Shown here: piece by piece, positions 10,678 to 20,833 of the stretch
Position numbering within the stretch: position 1 is the first letter of the stretch
Layout of the letters: every line of letters begins with the position of its first letter
Origin: Haemaphysalis longicornis
Lineage: Eukaryota > Arthropoda > Arachnida > Ixodida > Ixodidae
Assembly: GCA_013339765.2 (NCBI GenBank)
Contig: CM023448.1
Coordinates: 27,418,551-27,482,550, forward strand
DNA: 64,000 nt
Direction of reading: 5' to 3'
Position numbers and translations under genes: made by a program
Notes under the pieces: model-generated
Seen by the model: only the letters and a program-made list of their open reading frames with translations
Database searches by the model: none
What the model was told of the DNA's origin: nothing

Positions 10678-11540
10678 CTATAAAAATCTGGCAGGGGGGG
10701 ACTTCGAGAACTCCAACAAAAAATGCAAGATGGCGTCCTGACTTGTTTGCAAGCATTGTGGCTTTTACTGGCTTGAAGCAGCTACTGCTGGCATAGATCG
10801 ATCACATGGTCGGATACATCTGCTGCCATGGCCTCTGCTGTATCACAAGCTTTTCAGCACACTTGCAGTTGCCAAAACACTGTAATTACTATCTGCAGCC
10901 TGCATTTGTGTAAAGTGTTGTTTTGAAATCTCTATGTTGCATTTCTAACAGTGTTTTTGAACTCTTTGAAATGGTCATAATGTGGAAACCAAAACTTTCA
11001 CACCAACATCACCATATATACTGAGCTTGGAATATAAGACGAGGTATCACTTTGAGACTACGAATTTTGAGAAAAACCCTCGCCTTATATTTGATTAAAT
11101 ACGGTAATTCCTTTAACTGTACTACTTCAATGCTAACAGGCAGTTAACATACTGATCACTATGTTGATAGTGGCAGCCCATAATACATCACTCCTGCCCA
11201 AATTACGTCAGTGCCTTGCAAAGCTTTTCAATATTTGTTGCATTGTTTTGGTTAAAGAAAACGTCTTTTTTGGGCTGGAATGGAGTGGTGTGAGCTACCG
11301 AAGGCTAGTTCTTTCAAAGTCAGAAAAGTTGTATTTTGTCTGCATGGCCTGTTTACATATTAATTTTTGCTGCTTATTTGCTGAAGAGTTTGGAATTGCA
11401 ATGTGGCATGGTAAGTTGCATGCTGCAGCAGATGCTGTTGCTGTAACATCCATCAGTGGTAAAGCTGCCTAAAGAAGGTGACGCTGCCCAAGCCTCACCT
11501 TATTTACGCCTTCTCACCTTCCTTCTTTGACGCCGCTCCA
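10678..11540. other. No gene seen
   Basis: No recognisable coding content. A block at about 11140-11340 resembles one at about 12340-12540 and suggests an old duplication. Confidence 0.4.
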
Positions 11541-11823
11541 CTGATCTTGAGAATACCCAATGCAAATGGCTCAGTGGTTATAAGGTGCAGCGCTGCTAAG
11601 CACGAGGACGCGGGTTCGATTCCTGGCCGCCGCGGCGCCTTTTTTCGATGGAGGCAAAAAGCAAAACGCCCGTGTGCACGAGATTTCGGCGTACGTTAAA
11701 GATCCCCAGGTGCTCAAAATTAGTCTGGAGCTCTACACTACGGCGGGCCTCATTACCTGTGTTGCATCGGCACATTAAAGCCTGCAGTCAAATCAATCAA
11801 TCAATCAATCTGATCTTGAGAAT
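11541..11823 (+). mobile_element. tRNA-headed SINE with target-site duplication
   Basis: The 5' head has RNA polymerase III boxes: A box tggctcagtggtta at 11567-11580 and B box gggttcgattcc about 40 bases later. A tRNA-unrelated body follows (gatggaggcaaaaagc, cgttaaagatcccc) and then a (tcaa)n tail. A 14-base direct repeat, ctgatcttgagaat, flanks the element at 11541-11554 and 11810-11823, which defines the insert as 11555-11809. A diverged relative lies on the minus strand near 59.9 kb. Being non-autonomous, it would have used a LINE's machinery. Confidence 0.88.
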
Positions 11824-12673
11824 GGATTCAAGCAACTACCTAAATATCGTGAATTTCTGTAGTCATTTTTTAGACGTTGGCTCAATTTTTTAGGTGGGTG
11901 TTATTGCCCTGGTAGACTTCTAGAATTTGGAGGTTCATCTAGTTTAAACACTTTGGGCTTTAGAAGCACGCAATTTATTGCAACCTAGATGCAGTCATTG
12001 TGAGTACAGCAACTGACGTATTTTGCACTGAGCGCTACTGAATGCAAAAGAACTTTTTTAGAGGGGCCATAAAGACAAAATACAAGTTTTGTTCAACAGA
12101 AAAACTGGCATCAACAAGTTGGATACCAATTTATATCAAACGTCGAGGAAATTGCGATGTTAATGGGAACAGAAGAGCTGGTGGGAACTTCCCCAGCCAC
12201 TCTCCAGCGATTTTCGTTGTGACGTCAGGGAATTGTGTTTGTGCAATAGGGGCCAGCCAAAGCCAGCACCAAGGCACATTACTGCGCATTGGACTGGGGC
12301 GTGTTTGAGCTAGTCAACTAAATGATAATGGGCAGTTAACACACTGATATATTCTTAATGTATCCCCCCCTTCCGCCTTATGCTAACTTCGTGCAGCCCA
12401 AAATTTAAAAGTTCTTCAATGTTTCCTTGCATTTTGTCTTTTCAAAAAGGTGTATTGTGGCTGAAATAGAACTGAATGGGTCACTGGAGACTAGTTCTTG
12501 TAAATAGAACGAATCTTAGGGTTCATGGCCCTTTTAAAAGTGTGGCGACACTGTAGCCATGTGGTCAATTTGTGGTTTTGATCTGAGAAATTTCCAGGGC
12601 TATGTTTCAACTGTAAGTGAAGATTTTGATGTTCCTGTGGCACTAATGAGCACTAATGTATCTTTTTGCACAG
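11824..12673. other. No gene seen
   Basis: AT-rich sequence without a recognisable gene. It contains the right-hand copy of the old duplication mentioned for 11.1 kb and ends in a good acceptor-like tctttttgcacag. Confidence 0.4.
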
Positions 12674-12777
12674 CTGCTGTGAAGTCTTCGCATGGTGCAA
12701 CTGATTTTGAAGTTGAAGCAGCTATACGGGAATGGCTGCGTCATGCTCCTGCCAGGCACAGGCTTGCGTCAGAAAAG
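12674..12777 (+). CDS. Candidate internal exon, unknown protein
   Basis: A 104-base segment is bounded by a pyrimidine-rich acceptor (tctttttgcacag) and a donor (gaaaag|gtaaca). It is open in one phase for 34 codons and encodes SSHGATDFEVEAAIREWLRH followed by a basic stretch ending LASEK. The acidic/aromatic helix with EWLR resembles a helix-turn-helix of CENP-B/transposase type, but the match is too short to assign. The frame is also open outside the borders (12559-12834). No partner exon is identified. The splice-site quality is better than chance would usually give, but the call remains tentative. Confidence 0.35.
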
Positions 12778-13650
12778 GTAACAATTTTAGCTCTACTAGC
12801 CAAAGGTGTTTTTTTGCGGCTTGCAGGACAATAAATTCCCAACGCAGCAAGGGAAAGGGCGGTGCGGAGGGTTCAACCCACGGAGCACACTGTAGATGAG
12901 GCGGCGGAATTTACCCAGCATTCCTGTGCAGTGTGGCTGGCATGGCTTTGTATGGTTTTGGTCATCTGCTTAACTGACCGTTATTTTGGGCCTCTTTTGG
13001 TGCAGCTTTGCGTCCATTGCACACTTCCTTTGCACGGCTTGAATAACTTGTTCGACAGCACCTCCTGGGTAACTTTCACCCGACTGAATTAAGTGGTCGT
13101 ACGGCAAAGATGCATTAAGGATTGGTTTGCAGGGTGAAAAACGAAATGTAGAGGCCACATACAGTCATCTGGCGCTATAAAAACACCACCTTTTGCGCAC
13201 TGCTTGCCACGAATGGGAGAATAGGACTGTGTATTCTCTATTGCTGAGTACCAATTTGGTTGTGTTCTAAGAGGTAGTACGAAAGGCAAAAGGAGCAACT
13301 GGTTCGGGTAAATAGAGGATATAAAAGTTTCCTCAGCTTTCTCGCTATTCACAAACTTACTAAACTAACTGTTGTTTTCATCGGTATAAATGAGAATCAC
13401 TAAGCCCACATGCCGAATTGTTTCGGTGTGTGTGCTTGTTGTGTGCAGTGGTGTAGCCTCTAGCTAGCGCTTCAGGATGGCTAGGTTCCGCTGTCTCACC
13501 CTTCGAAAGACGCTCCTATCCGTCTTCTTTCTCCCGACTCACGGCCAGGCGACAGCGGTGGTGTCCGCTGCTGTAGCCCGCCCTTGGCCGATGCTGCTGC
13601 TGAGTTCGGGACGCCACCTTGAAAAATTTCGAGTAATGGCTGGCAGAATC
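12778..13650. other. No gene seen
   Basis: Mixed-composition sequence. A short open frame at 13477-13728 begins at an ATG after a locally GC-richer segment, but it has no domain and overlaps a dispersed repeat. Confidence 0.4.
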
Positions 13651-13735
13651 TCTGGTTTCACTCTTTGTAGAGCCACGTGTGTGAATTCAAGTGACGTGAG
13701 ATGGGCAATTGTTTTGGGTGTCGTTTAAAGCTTTG
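13651..13735 (+). repeat. Dispersed repeat, copy 1 (partner near 18.8 kb)
   Basis: Shares tctggtttcact, ttgtagagccacgtgtgtga and attcaagtgacgt with 18812-18895. The two copies differ by a 3-base indel and scattered substitutions, and in both copies the same phase is open (CRATCVNSSDV). The family is unknown. Confidence 0.7.
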
Positions 13736-13831
13736 CTTTACAACCACCTTCACACCGTGGACTTGAGCCATTTTTTTCTCCCAGCACATTTCCACCATCG
13801 ACCAGGTTTAGGGAGATTCCCGAAGGTGGAG

Positions 13832-14065
13832 TAAGTTTCTGCAAAGGAAAGTTTGACATCCACCTCAATGCAGTGTACAGCTACAAGGGAAAGCTATACA
13901 GATTCCTCAGAAACATCGCAGCTGAAGAAAAATTCGTCCTGTTCCAGGATGTGAATTTGAACCACCGCTTGACCGGAGCAGTTGCTCTACCAACTAAGCT
14001 AACCAGGAGGCTAGTTGTTTGTAGCATAGAGTTTCTCAATATCACCTAGAGCGGAAAGTGTCGCT
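13832..14065 (-). mobile_element. tRNA-derived SINE-like repeat, copy 1
   Basis: Read on the minus strand it contains gttagcttagttggtagagc (A box) and ttcaaattcacatcc (weak B box), then a body ending in ggtggatgtcaaactttcct. A second copy on the plus strand (16860-17165) matches it through both the tRNA-like part and the upstream flank (ctctaggtga, gagaaact, ctacaaac.actagcc). The repeat unit is therefore longer than the tRNA-like core. Confidence 0.65.
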
Positions 14066-15325
14066 GCGATCGCACTCCGCCATGGGAATTGTGAGTAGTG
14101 TGCGAATCGGATTGGCACCAAGTGGCTAGTACAAAGGACTATGGATAAGCTTCTCGGCTCTGAAGTGCTTGTTAGTTCTGTTTTGCGGTGTGCTTTTCCG
14201 TTTTTGGGATGCCAATTTCTGGCATTCAATGGCTATCACAGATATGTCTAAATAACAGCGTGATTGGCACTTAACGCATGCTCGCGTTAGCGGCGAGCTT
14301 CTTAAGACGAAGGGGTGACCACATGCTGTGACGGCGATAAGCGATGCCAAAAATGTAACTCAAAAGGTACAACAGCAGTATGTACTGGGTGACAGCGGCA
14401 AGCGAAAATAAATTAATACACTGCCGCCAATGTCCTTTGTCGTCGTTGCTCGTCGCTACAGTTCACTGTATCACCGCTGCCGTTCGCTTGTGGGCTGCTT
14501 CTGGACGGCAAAAAGCGAACGAAGGTACCAGCGGCCTGTTATATGCCGCTTAATACTGCTTGCCGACGCCGCCGCCCACACTACAGCCACTAAATAGGCT
14601 ACTCTAGCCCACACTATCCGTTTTCTGCACACATTCAGTTACGATTTTAGCATCGCTCGTCGCCGCCGCTGCGTTTACTTACCCCTGGAAGCATGCGCTG
14701 CCTTGGCCAGGTTCAATGAGGCAACATACATATATAGTTTCTCGACAAGCCAGTATTTATTTGCCATTTAAAGCGTTCATTCAATTTCATAATGCTTTGC
14801 GCGCGTGATTGAAGACTCACTTGTGGTAATAGGCTCCGCCTATGAGTTTGTTTACATCTGCTTGGACAAAACAAATACGACGCGATTACATAATTCTTGC
14901 ATCTCTATGTTGCATCTGCTTCACCTGCCAAAACGCATAGCATACGATAATAATACTGTATTGAGAGGAAGCAAGAACACAGTTTAAAACATCTAAACAA
15001 ATTTTTTTAGCTAAATCTTTGATATTACAAAAAAATCATAGCAAACCTTACCTAGTTCGAAGTATGTAATATTTAAAAATAAATCCGGGACGGCCCGCTC
15101 TTTCTGGTGGCGTGAGCCGAAGGCAGCACTTCTGCTTTTTTTTTCTTCATAACCCCCAAATTTGTTTTGAAACATAAGCCCTCCAACACAGTGTCTAATA
15201 CAAAATAAAATTTGTTAACAGCGGCACTTTTGGCAGCAATGTTTTAAACAAAAACTCAATTGGAGTAGCCCCAAAGTCTTTGGCGGCCATGCCACACCGA
15301 ACTTCCGGCCGAACTACAGACTGTG
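14066..15325. other. No gene seen
   Basis: AT-rich, with trinucleotide-like gccgccgc patches around 14.4-14.7 kb. There is no supported gene. Confidence 0.45.
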
Positions 15326-15364
15326 GCGGCACTAGAGTGAACTAGAATAGGGGAGTGGCCCGAG
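15326..15364 (+). repeat. Dispersed motif, copy 1
   Basis: The block gcggcactagagtgaactag followed by aataggggagtggcccgag recurs in inverted orientation at 16771-16806 with a few differences. It sits in a locally GC-rich segment (15.29-15.56 kb) that could be promoter-like. Its function is unknown. Confidence 0.6.
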
Positions 15365-16520
15365 AGGGCTGAGACAGCGTTGCTTTCGGCGTGCCGCGCG
15401 CCGTCGACCACCGCTAGGATGGCTAGGGGCGCTGGTGCGTGATCTCGCAGCTAGTCAGCCGTGCCCGCGCTGTCGCCGCGGCCTTCAGACTGGACGAAAC
15501 GTGCAAGGCAGTGGGTGCACATGCGTTCGGTGAAATCGGGTGCGTTTTGACGTGTTTTTTTTTCAAAACAGTGAGACAGTGTATTTCGTCAAGGACGGGC
15601 ATGTGAGTTTATGATAGCTTCCTTGACATTTTGAGTGTGGTGTTGGCTAAGCAGCAGTGCGAACTTGGGTGCACTGATCATTGTAAGGCTCGTTGCGGCA
15701 GAGGTGAGCGCGTTTTACCTCACTACCCGCATTCCCTTTTACATCAAAAGCATCAACAGAAGCAATTCAAAAAGACGGCAATCTGCAAAGTATGCTAACT
15801 ATAGGCAAATGCTCGTACAACAGGACAAAAGTGCGAAATAAAACTGTCCCCCCCACACTAAAATGTAATCTGTTCTATCTCGTTCACGTAATGTATAATA
15901 TTTATATTGCAACCGTGTTTGAAAAAAAGTGAAGCTGTGCCATTAGCTATACACAACTTTGCTTAAAATGTAACATGGCATAGTTGATAGATTTGTTAGT
16001 TAACATTAGTTACTATTCTTTTTTGATAGTAATCATAACAAGAAAAAACCACAAAATAATTTGTCTTTTTGCCATGATAGCCCCTCTGATCTCTGAAAAA
16101 TGGACTCCTTACCATATTGGTAAGCAGCAGTTAGTTCCGTTTTTTGTGCTATGTGGTGGGTCTAAACTTCCTTTTAAGAGATGGGGGTGGGTGTCAACGT
16201 GCTTATTTGCGCACATGCGCTGAATAATACATCTGAATTGACTGCGACACCTAGGCTAAAAAATTTGACACTCTTAAATGCTGCTATGCAAGCAATCATG
16301 TGTTTTTAGAACTGCGATGCTCTTCCCTGTGTAGGGACTGAACACCTGCCAGTTCGGGAAAACTAAGTAATTATCTTTCGTCAGGCGTGTTGCCTAACAG
16401 CGTGTTGCGGAGACCACAGGTGACAGTTCATTGACATTCAGGAGCGCCCGCGCCAGATTAAAGCTCGAGGTGAATCAAAAATCGCGGATAGCGGATCGAA
16501 CTAAGGTGCCTGCAACCAGA
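15365..16520. other. GC-rich patch then AT-rich sequence, no clear gene
   Basis: 15365-15560 is CpG-containing and could be a promoter or untranslated exon, but no start codon with a convincing frame follows. The rest is AT-rich and featureless. 16440-16520, just before the exon candidate, again becomes GC-richer. Confidence 0.4.
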
Positions 16521-16570
16521 ATGGCTCACCACATCGAGGCCGCAGTTCTCGTGAACGACCTGGAGCAGCA
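16521..16570 (+). CDS. Candidate first coding exon, unknown protein
   Basis: The ATG at 16521 is in a good initiation context (gaATGGC). It opens 16 complete codons, MAHHIEAAVLVNDLEQ, plus two bases, ending exactly at a consensus donor CAGCA|GTAAGT at 16571. Without splicing the frame would terminate at the TAA inside the donor, as expected for a genuine exon-intron border. The preceding 80 bases are GC-rich, consistent with a 5' UTR. No second exon can be recognised downstream, where repeats dominate. The peptide is too short to assign a family. Confidence 0.35.
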
Positions 16571-16770
16571 GTAAGTAAAACGAAAAGTTGCGTTTGGCCG
16601 CTTAGAATCTTGCTTAGCTTCTGAAGGTCTTTGAAAGCAAAAAGGAGAACGCGAGAAGATTACAGTGCATGGCCAGACGCGTAGTCTCACTGCGCCAGAC
16701 CAGCTGCGAAAGGGGCGCAGTCGCGCCACGTGGCAATGTCGACGCCAACTGGAGTGGCTGGGCGCTGCCG
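16571..16770. other. No gene seen
   Basis: If the preceding exon is real this is the start of its intron. It contains GC-rich sequence leading into the inverted copy of the 15.3-kb motif. Confidence 0.4.
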
Positions 16771-16806
16771 CTCGGGACACTCCCTATTCTAGTACACTCT
16801 AGGCGG
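16771..16806 (-). repeat. Dispersed motif, copy 2 (inverted)
   Basis: On the minus strand it reads as the same block as 15326-15364 (gccgcctagagtgtactag, aatagggagtgtcccgag). It is immediately followed by the repeat that contains the palindrome and SINE. Confidence 0.6.
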
Positions 16807-16891
16807 CACTCATGTAGGCGTGAGCGCCTTCGCCGAATCACGTTGACGCTAGCGCCAGATTCCACTCTAGGTGAGTTAGTGAGAAACTATG

Positions 16892-16976
16892 GTTTGTAGC
16901 GCGAGAACGAATTAATCAACAGCTTGAAGTGACATCACTTCGAGCTGTTGATCAATTTCGTTCTCTGTCTACAAAC
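16892..16976. repeat. 85-bp palindrome inserted in a SINE-like repeat
   Basis: Two arms of about 42 bases (from gtttgtagcgcgagaacg inward to cttgaagtga) fold back on each other with about five mismatches around a 1-2 base centre. The homologous minus-strand repeat at 13.8-14.07 kb runs straight from gagaaactctatg to ctacaaac.actagcc and lacks this segment. The palindrome is therefore extra DNA in this copy. Confidence 0.8.
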
Positions 16977-17165
16977 GACTAGCCGTTTCGTTAGCTCAGT
17001 TGGTAGAGCAACTGCTCCATTCAAGGCAGTGGTCCCAAGTTCACATCCTGGAACCAGGATGAAATTTTTCTTCACATGCGAAGTTTCTGAGGAATCGTAT
17101 AGCTTTTCCTTGCAGCCGTACGTTGCATATAGGTGGATGTCAAACTTTCTTGCTGTGTGATCGTA
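16977..17165 (+). mobile_element. tRNA-derived SINE-like repeat, copy 2
   Basis: Contains a near-perfect A box (tagctcagttggtagagc) at about 16992 and a degenerate B box (aagttcacatcc), followed by the same body as copy 1 (gaagtttctgaggaatcgtatagc, ggtggatgtcaaactttctt). The B box has lost the ttcga core and the tRNA-like arms do not fold as an intact tRNA. This is a retroposed element, not a tRNA gene. Confidence 0.7.
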
Positions 17166-17612
17166 GCTCTAGCTATCACGGGCACAACTAAAATTACATG
17201 TTTATAGTGTATCCCCGATTATGTGCCTTTTCGGTGCTACTAGGGCCAACCTTTAGTGAGGGTAAAGACCTGAATCATTCAGTTTGTTGGGGATACATGC
17301 GCTTGCCTTGGATTCGGAGGGGCCCATGCCCAATGAATGCCTGCAGCCATTTGTAACCAATTATTTTAAAATCAATTGCTTTACTTTCTTTTGGGCATTC
17401 CTTGTGCCTGCCATCTCTTGGCCATGGTGACGCCAGATTTTCTGCCTGTTTTATTGCTTTTGTCACATAAAAAAGAGGCAATGGCAACAGAGGTGCACTG
17501 CGAGGAATGACAGTGAGAACCGATGAAAGAAAAGGGAAAGAAAAAACGTGATGTGGCCTGAAGAAGAGCATGAAGGGCACTGATATCATGGGGTGAGATG
17601 TCAAATGTTTAT
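17166..17612. other. No gene seen
   Basis: Unremarkable AT-rich sequence. Confidence 0.45.
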
Positions 17613-17990
17613 TTATTTATTTATAAGATATCTTATACGGACAGCAGTGTACGGACAGCAGCAGTATCTTATACGGACAGCAGTATAAACTGCTGTTCGT
17701 AGACCAAGCAGGTTGGCAAGTACAAACTGTGTTACATTCAAAACAAAGCCCTGAATGAAGGATACAAATTTACAAACGGTAATTAAACAAACCTGAGAAA
17801 AAAAAGAGAAAAAAAAACACAACAACAAGAGAAGATGCCTTGACAGAAAAAAACATGGTCTGGCCATGGCTAATTGGCTTAGCCCAGCAACCTTCCCCTC
17901 TGACAAAAGCATTCGGGTGTTTTGTTGCATCCATGGTATTTTCTGCAGCTCTCTCACAAGCAAGTGTGTTGTGAAATACACATCCTTCAA
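17613..17990 (-). mobile_element. Probable 3' end of a non-LTR element with internal short duplications
   Basis: On the plus strand it begins with (attt)n, which is a (aaat)n tail on the minus strand. Then atcttatacggacagcag occurs twice, with a partial third copy (tacggacagcag), within 17631-17690. The tail structure suggests a truncated retroelement in reverse orientation. No coding domain is visible, so the class is uncertain. Confidence 0.35.
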
Positions 17991-18807
17991 ATTTCTTTCG
18001 TCTTTTTTTTTTGCTGAGGGATTTTGCGCAGTCGCATAGTACGTAGGTAAAGGAAGTACCTTTGATTAGAAGTATTGAGAAACACCTAGGGATGTTCCAG
18101 CATATCTGAATAAAGAGGTACTTAGAGCTATTATGGGATCTATTGAGATCCTGTACAATTACAAAAAAAAAACAGGCATATGCTTTTTTTGAAGTGATTT
18201 TAAGACCTCATTATTAGGCCGTATTGGAAATTTCTGTGCTCATATACTTAAATTAGGTGGGAGCAGGAAACATTGCCTCCACTGTGAGGTGATGCCTCGT
18301 GTTCACTTAAAAATAGCACTACACTAACTTTGCAAAACTTTAGTAGCTTTGTAAAGCTAGCTAGTAAAGCTGTAGCTCAAGCTTTACAAAGGGCCCAGTG
18401 AAGCGCATATATAAACTATGTTTAGCTTTGTATCTCCTACCCCCCCGAGGTTTATTTCATGCCCATTTGTTTTCAACAGAAAACTGCCACGAACAAATAA
18501 AAGAAGTTATGGCACCACCCAGGAAACGAAACCTTGGATGAATAGAAAAATGTAGAGAGAGCCCGTTGTCTTACCGATTGAGCTTCGAACCCATGCGGAG
18601 ATGAGGGTGACAGACGGGGCACCCACCGAGCACATCTGTGGCTTCCCTTCCCTTCTTGCTTAATGCCATGTGAGAGCATCATGCGACATCTCATGCCGCT
18701 GTACGCTGCCCATGGCACATGTACAGCTGTGTGCGGGCCTTCTGCATACGCCAAGTCAGTAAAAATTGGAGGAAGCTCACGTGAGCTGTGATTAAGTGCA
18801 TGTCACT
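17991..18807. other. No gene seen
   Basis: AT-rich sequence with no supported gene or repeat. Confidence 0.45.
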
Positions 18808-18895
18808 TGTCTCTGGTTTCACTTGTAGAGCCACGTGTGTGAATTCAAGTGACGTCGCATGGGTAATCATGTGTGTGTCATTTGCAGCTTCGCTT
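18808..18895 (+). repeat. Dispersed repeat, copy 2 (partner at 13.65 kb)
   Basis: Matches 13651-13735 over about 50 well-conserved bases. Relative to copy 1 it lacks three bases after ggtttcact, so the open phase is kept (CRATCVNSSDVAWVI). No family is recognised. Confidence 0.7.
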
Positions 18896-19213
18896 CACTT
18901 CAGAGGTTGGATTGGCACGCACTTTTTTTCTGGAAGGTTACAATTGTCAGGAACTCCTTGTAAACATTTGATGGGGAGGGACCCTGGTGTACTAGGATTT
19001 TGGGGGTACACCTGAGTGCTTCCCCTCATGATAAGAGCTTTGCGTAGTGTGATTACACTTTCTGTGGGTTGGTAAGACGTCTGCTATTGTAATTCTGCAA
19101 GGGAAAATTATTGCTAATGCTGCAAAGAAATGAGTGCTCTTAAATATGTTGCATTCATTTTAGAAAGGGGGCCATTTGTTTTACTTCCGCACTTCAGACA
19201 CAAGCTGCAGTGT
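18896..19213. other. No gene seen
   Basis: Short non-coding stretch leading into the minisatellite. Confidence 0.45.
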
Positions 19214-19300
19214 GACAGCCCAAGCCAAGACAGCCCAAGCAAAGACTGCCCAAGCAAACACTGCCCAAGCAAAGACAGCCCAAGCAAAGACAGCCCAAGA
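19214..19300 (+). repeat. 15-bp minisatellite, about 5.8 units
   Basis: The unit gacagcccaagcaaa is repeated head to tail with single-base variants (gactgcc, cactgcc, agccaa). The open frames over it are products of the repeat. Confidence 0.9.
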
Positions 19301-19349
19301 CAACCCACCTTTGTATACATTTGTTTTCATGGTGCCCTAACAAATTCAC

Positions 19350-20830
19350 TTGAGTGGAAATATTTAGTCACGTAAATTTGTGCTCTTTTTGTAATCACCG
19401 TTCACGTCATTTCTATATATCACCTTTTTCTACTCTTCCCCCGTCATAAAACAAAGAGGAATTTTGTTGTATAAATTTGGAGTGTACTCGTAACCACCAT
19501 CAATCATTTGTGTTCTCAGCTTTGTTGTGTTATTAGTTCCCCGGCCCAATCATTTCTGTATTTATGGTCACAGCTTGTTTCTTCTAACCATCATTCAATC
19601 ACTCTGTGCTTCCAAGCTTTTTTTTGTTTTCTTGTTTTCAAACGTTTCACTAGGTGTGAATGTTTAGTCGTGTAAATTTCTCTGGTATCTACCATTCGAT
19701 CATTTCTGTGTGCGTTTTTTTTCTTGCATTGTTTTTGCAGCATTCTACTTTTGTGTGAATATTGAAGTCGTGTAACTTTTTACTGTACTCCCAACGACGA
19801 TTCAATAATTTGTGTGTTTATAAGCTTTTTTAAATTGTTTTATTGGTCTCCTACCATTTTACAAGGTGTAAATTATTTAAAGCATAAATTTCTGCTGTTC
19901 CAATAGTAACCACCATTTAATCATTTCTGTGCTTCCAAGCATTTTTATTGTTTTATTGTTCCTCAATCATATTGTTATGTTCATGTCGTAACTGAGTTGC
20001 CACATTTTTTCTTTGTTCCCAAAGTATATCGCTTTGTGTAAAGTATTGAAGTAGTGTAACTTTGTGCTGAATTCCTAACCACTACTCAATAATTTCTTTG
20101 TTGTCCTGCTAGTTCACTAGGTGTAAATTATTCAGTTACGTAAATTTATACTGCTCTTGTAACGACCGTACAATCATTTCTGTATATACAAGTTTTTTCT
20201 AGTGTTCATTACCATTTCCCTAGATGTGAGTTTATTTAAAGTCACTTATATTAACTGGCACTCACAATTACCACTCAGTCACTTTGTTTCCTACCTGCTA
20301 TTGCTTTATTGCTTCTCAGTTTTTTTCCTTAGCTGTGAATTATTTAGGGTTACATTAATTTGTCTTGCTCTTGTGACCATGTACCATTAGTGCGGGCAAC
20401 ATCGCGCAACTCTGGCCCACATCCTGTGGGACTGTGCAGTGCACCCCGTGGAAGCTGCCGACCTCTACGGCCGGCTGCCGGACACCATAACGAGTGCCGT
20501 CTATTCGACGGACCTGAACGCACAAACTCTAGCCGTCCATCAGCTCGAGGCTGCTCTCGCCAGGCAGAAGCGGAGCGAGTCGCAGACGGGGGGGAAAGGG
20601 ACGAACTCCCGAGTACCTTTCGCGCACCGCTCACGCCGACACCGGCGGGGCCTAGTCCCGAGGACGTCGTGAACGTGGGTGGGATGTGGAGGCTCTGCGC
20701 ATCCCGACCTCCCACTCCCTGCTGGCCTCAAATAAAGTCTTTCTCTCTCTCTCTCTCTTCAATCATTTGTGTCGTTCCACATACTTTTTTTGCTTTGTTT
20801 TCTAACCATTTCACTTAGTGTGAGATATTT
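19350..20830 (+). repeat. Degenerate AT-rich tandem array, unit roughly 120-150 bp
   Basis: Successive blocks share the order: ggtgtgaattatttag, then cgtaaattt.tactg, then cttgtaaccaccattcaatc, then atttctgtgcttccaag, then a t-rich run, then ctaaccatttcactag. About nine diverged units can be followed. The array is interrupted by a LINE 3' fragment (20391-20758) and resumes with caatcatttgtgtc. The MITE at 20834 then interrupts the last unit, which continues at 21428. Confidence 0.7.
20391..20758 (+). mobile_element. LINE 3'-terminal fragment
   Basis: The encoded stretch CGQHRATLAHILWDCAVHP carries the C-terminal knuckle (H..W.C) of RNase H/I-like LINEs. The frame then reads through a basic tail, an AATAAA at 20731-20736, and a (tc)n tail. 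The element is severely 5'-truncated, retaining only the last roughly 370 bases. The flanks are consecutive parts of one tandem-array unit, which confirms insertion into the array. I see no obvious target-site duplication. Confidence 0.8.
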
Positions 20831-20833
20831 TAA

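Noticed and set aside
16985..17055. Functional tRNA gene
   Set aside because: A box is good but the B box is degenerate and the arms do not fold; a second copy at 13.9 kb and shared non-tRNA body show it is a SINE-like repeat.
19214..19300. CRISPR-like array
   Set aside because: Direct 15-bp head-to-tail units without spacers; a minisatellite in a eukaryotic setting.
20360..20818. Long frames on both strands over the LINE 3' fragment (including a minus frame at 20350-20715)
   Set aside because: Shadow frames in GC-rich LINE sequence; the plus phase with the TLAHILWDC motif explains the conservation.
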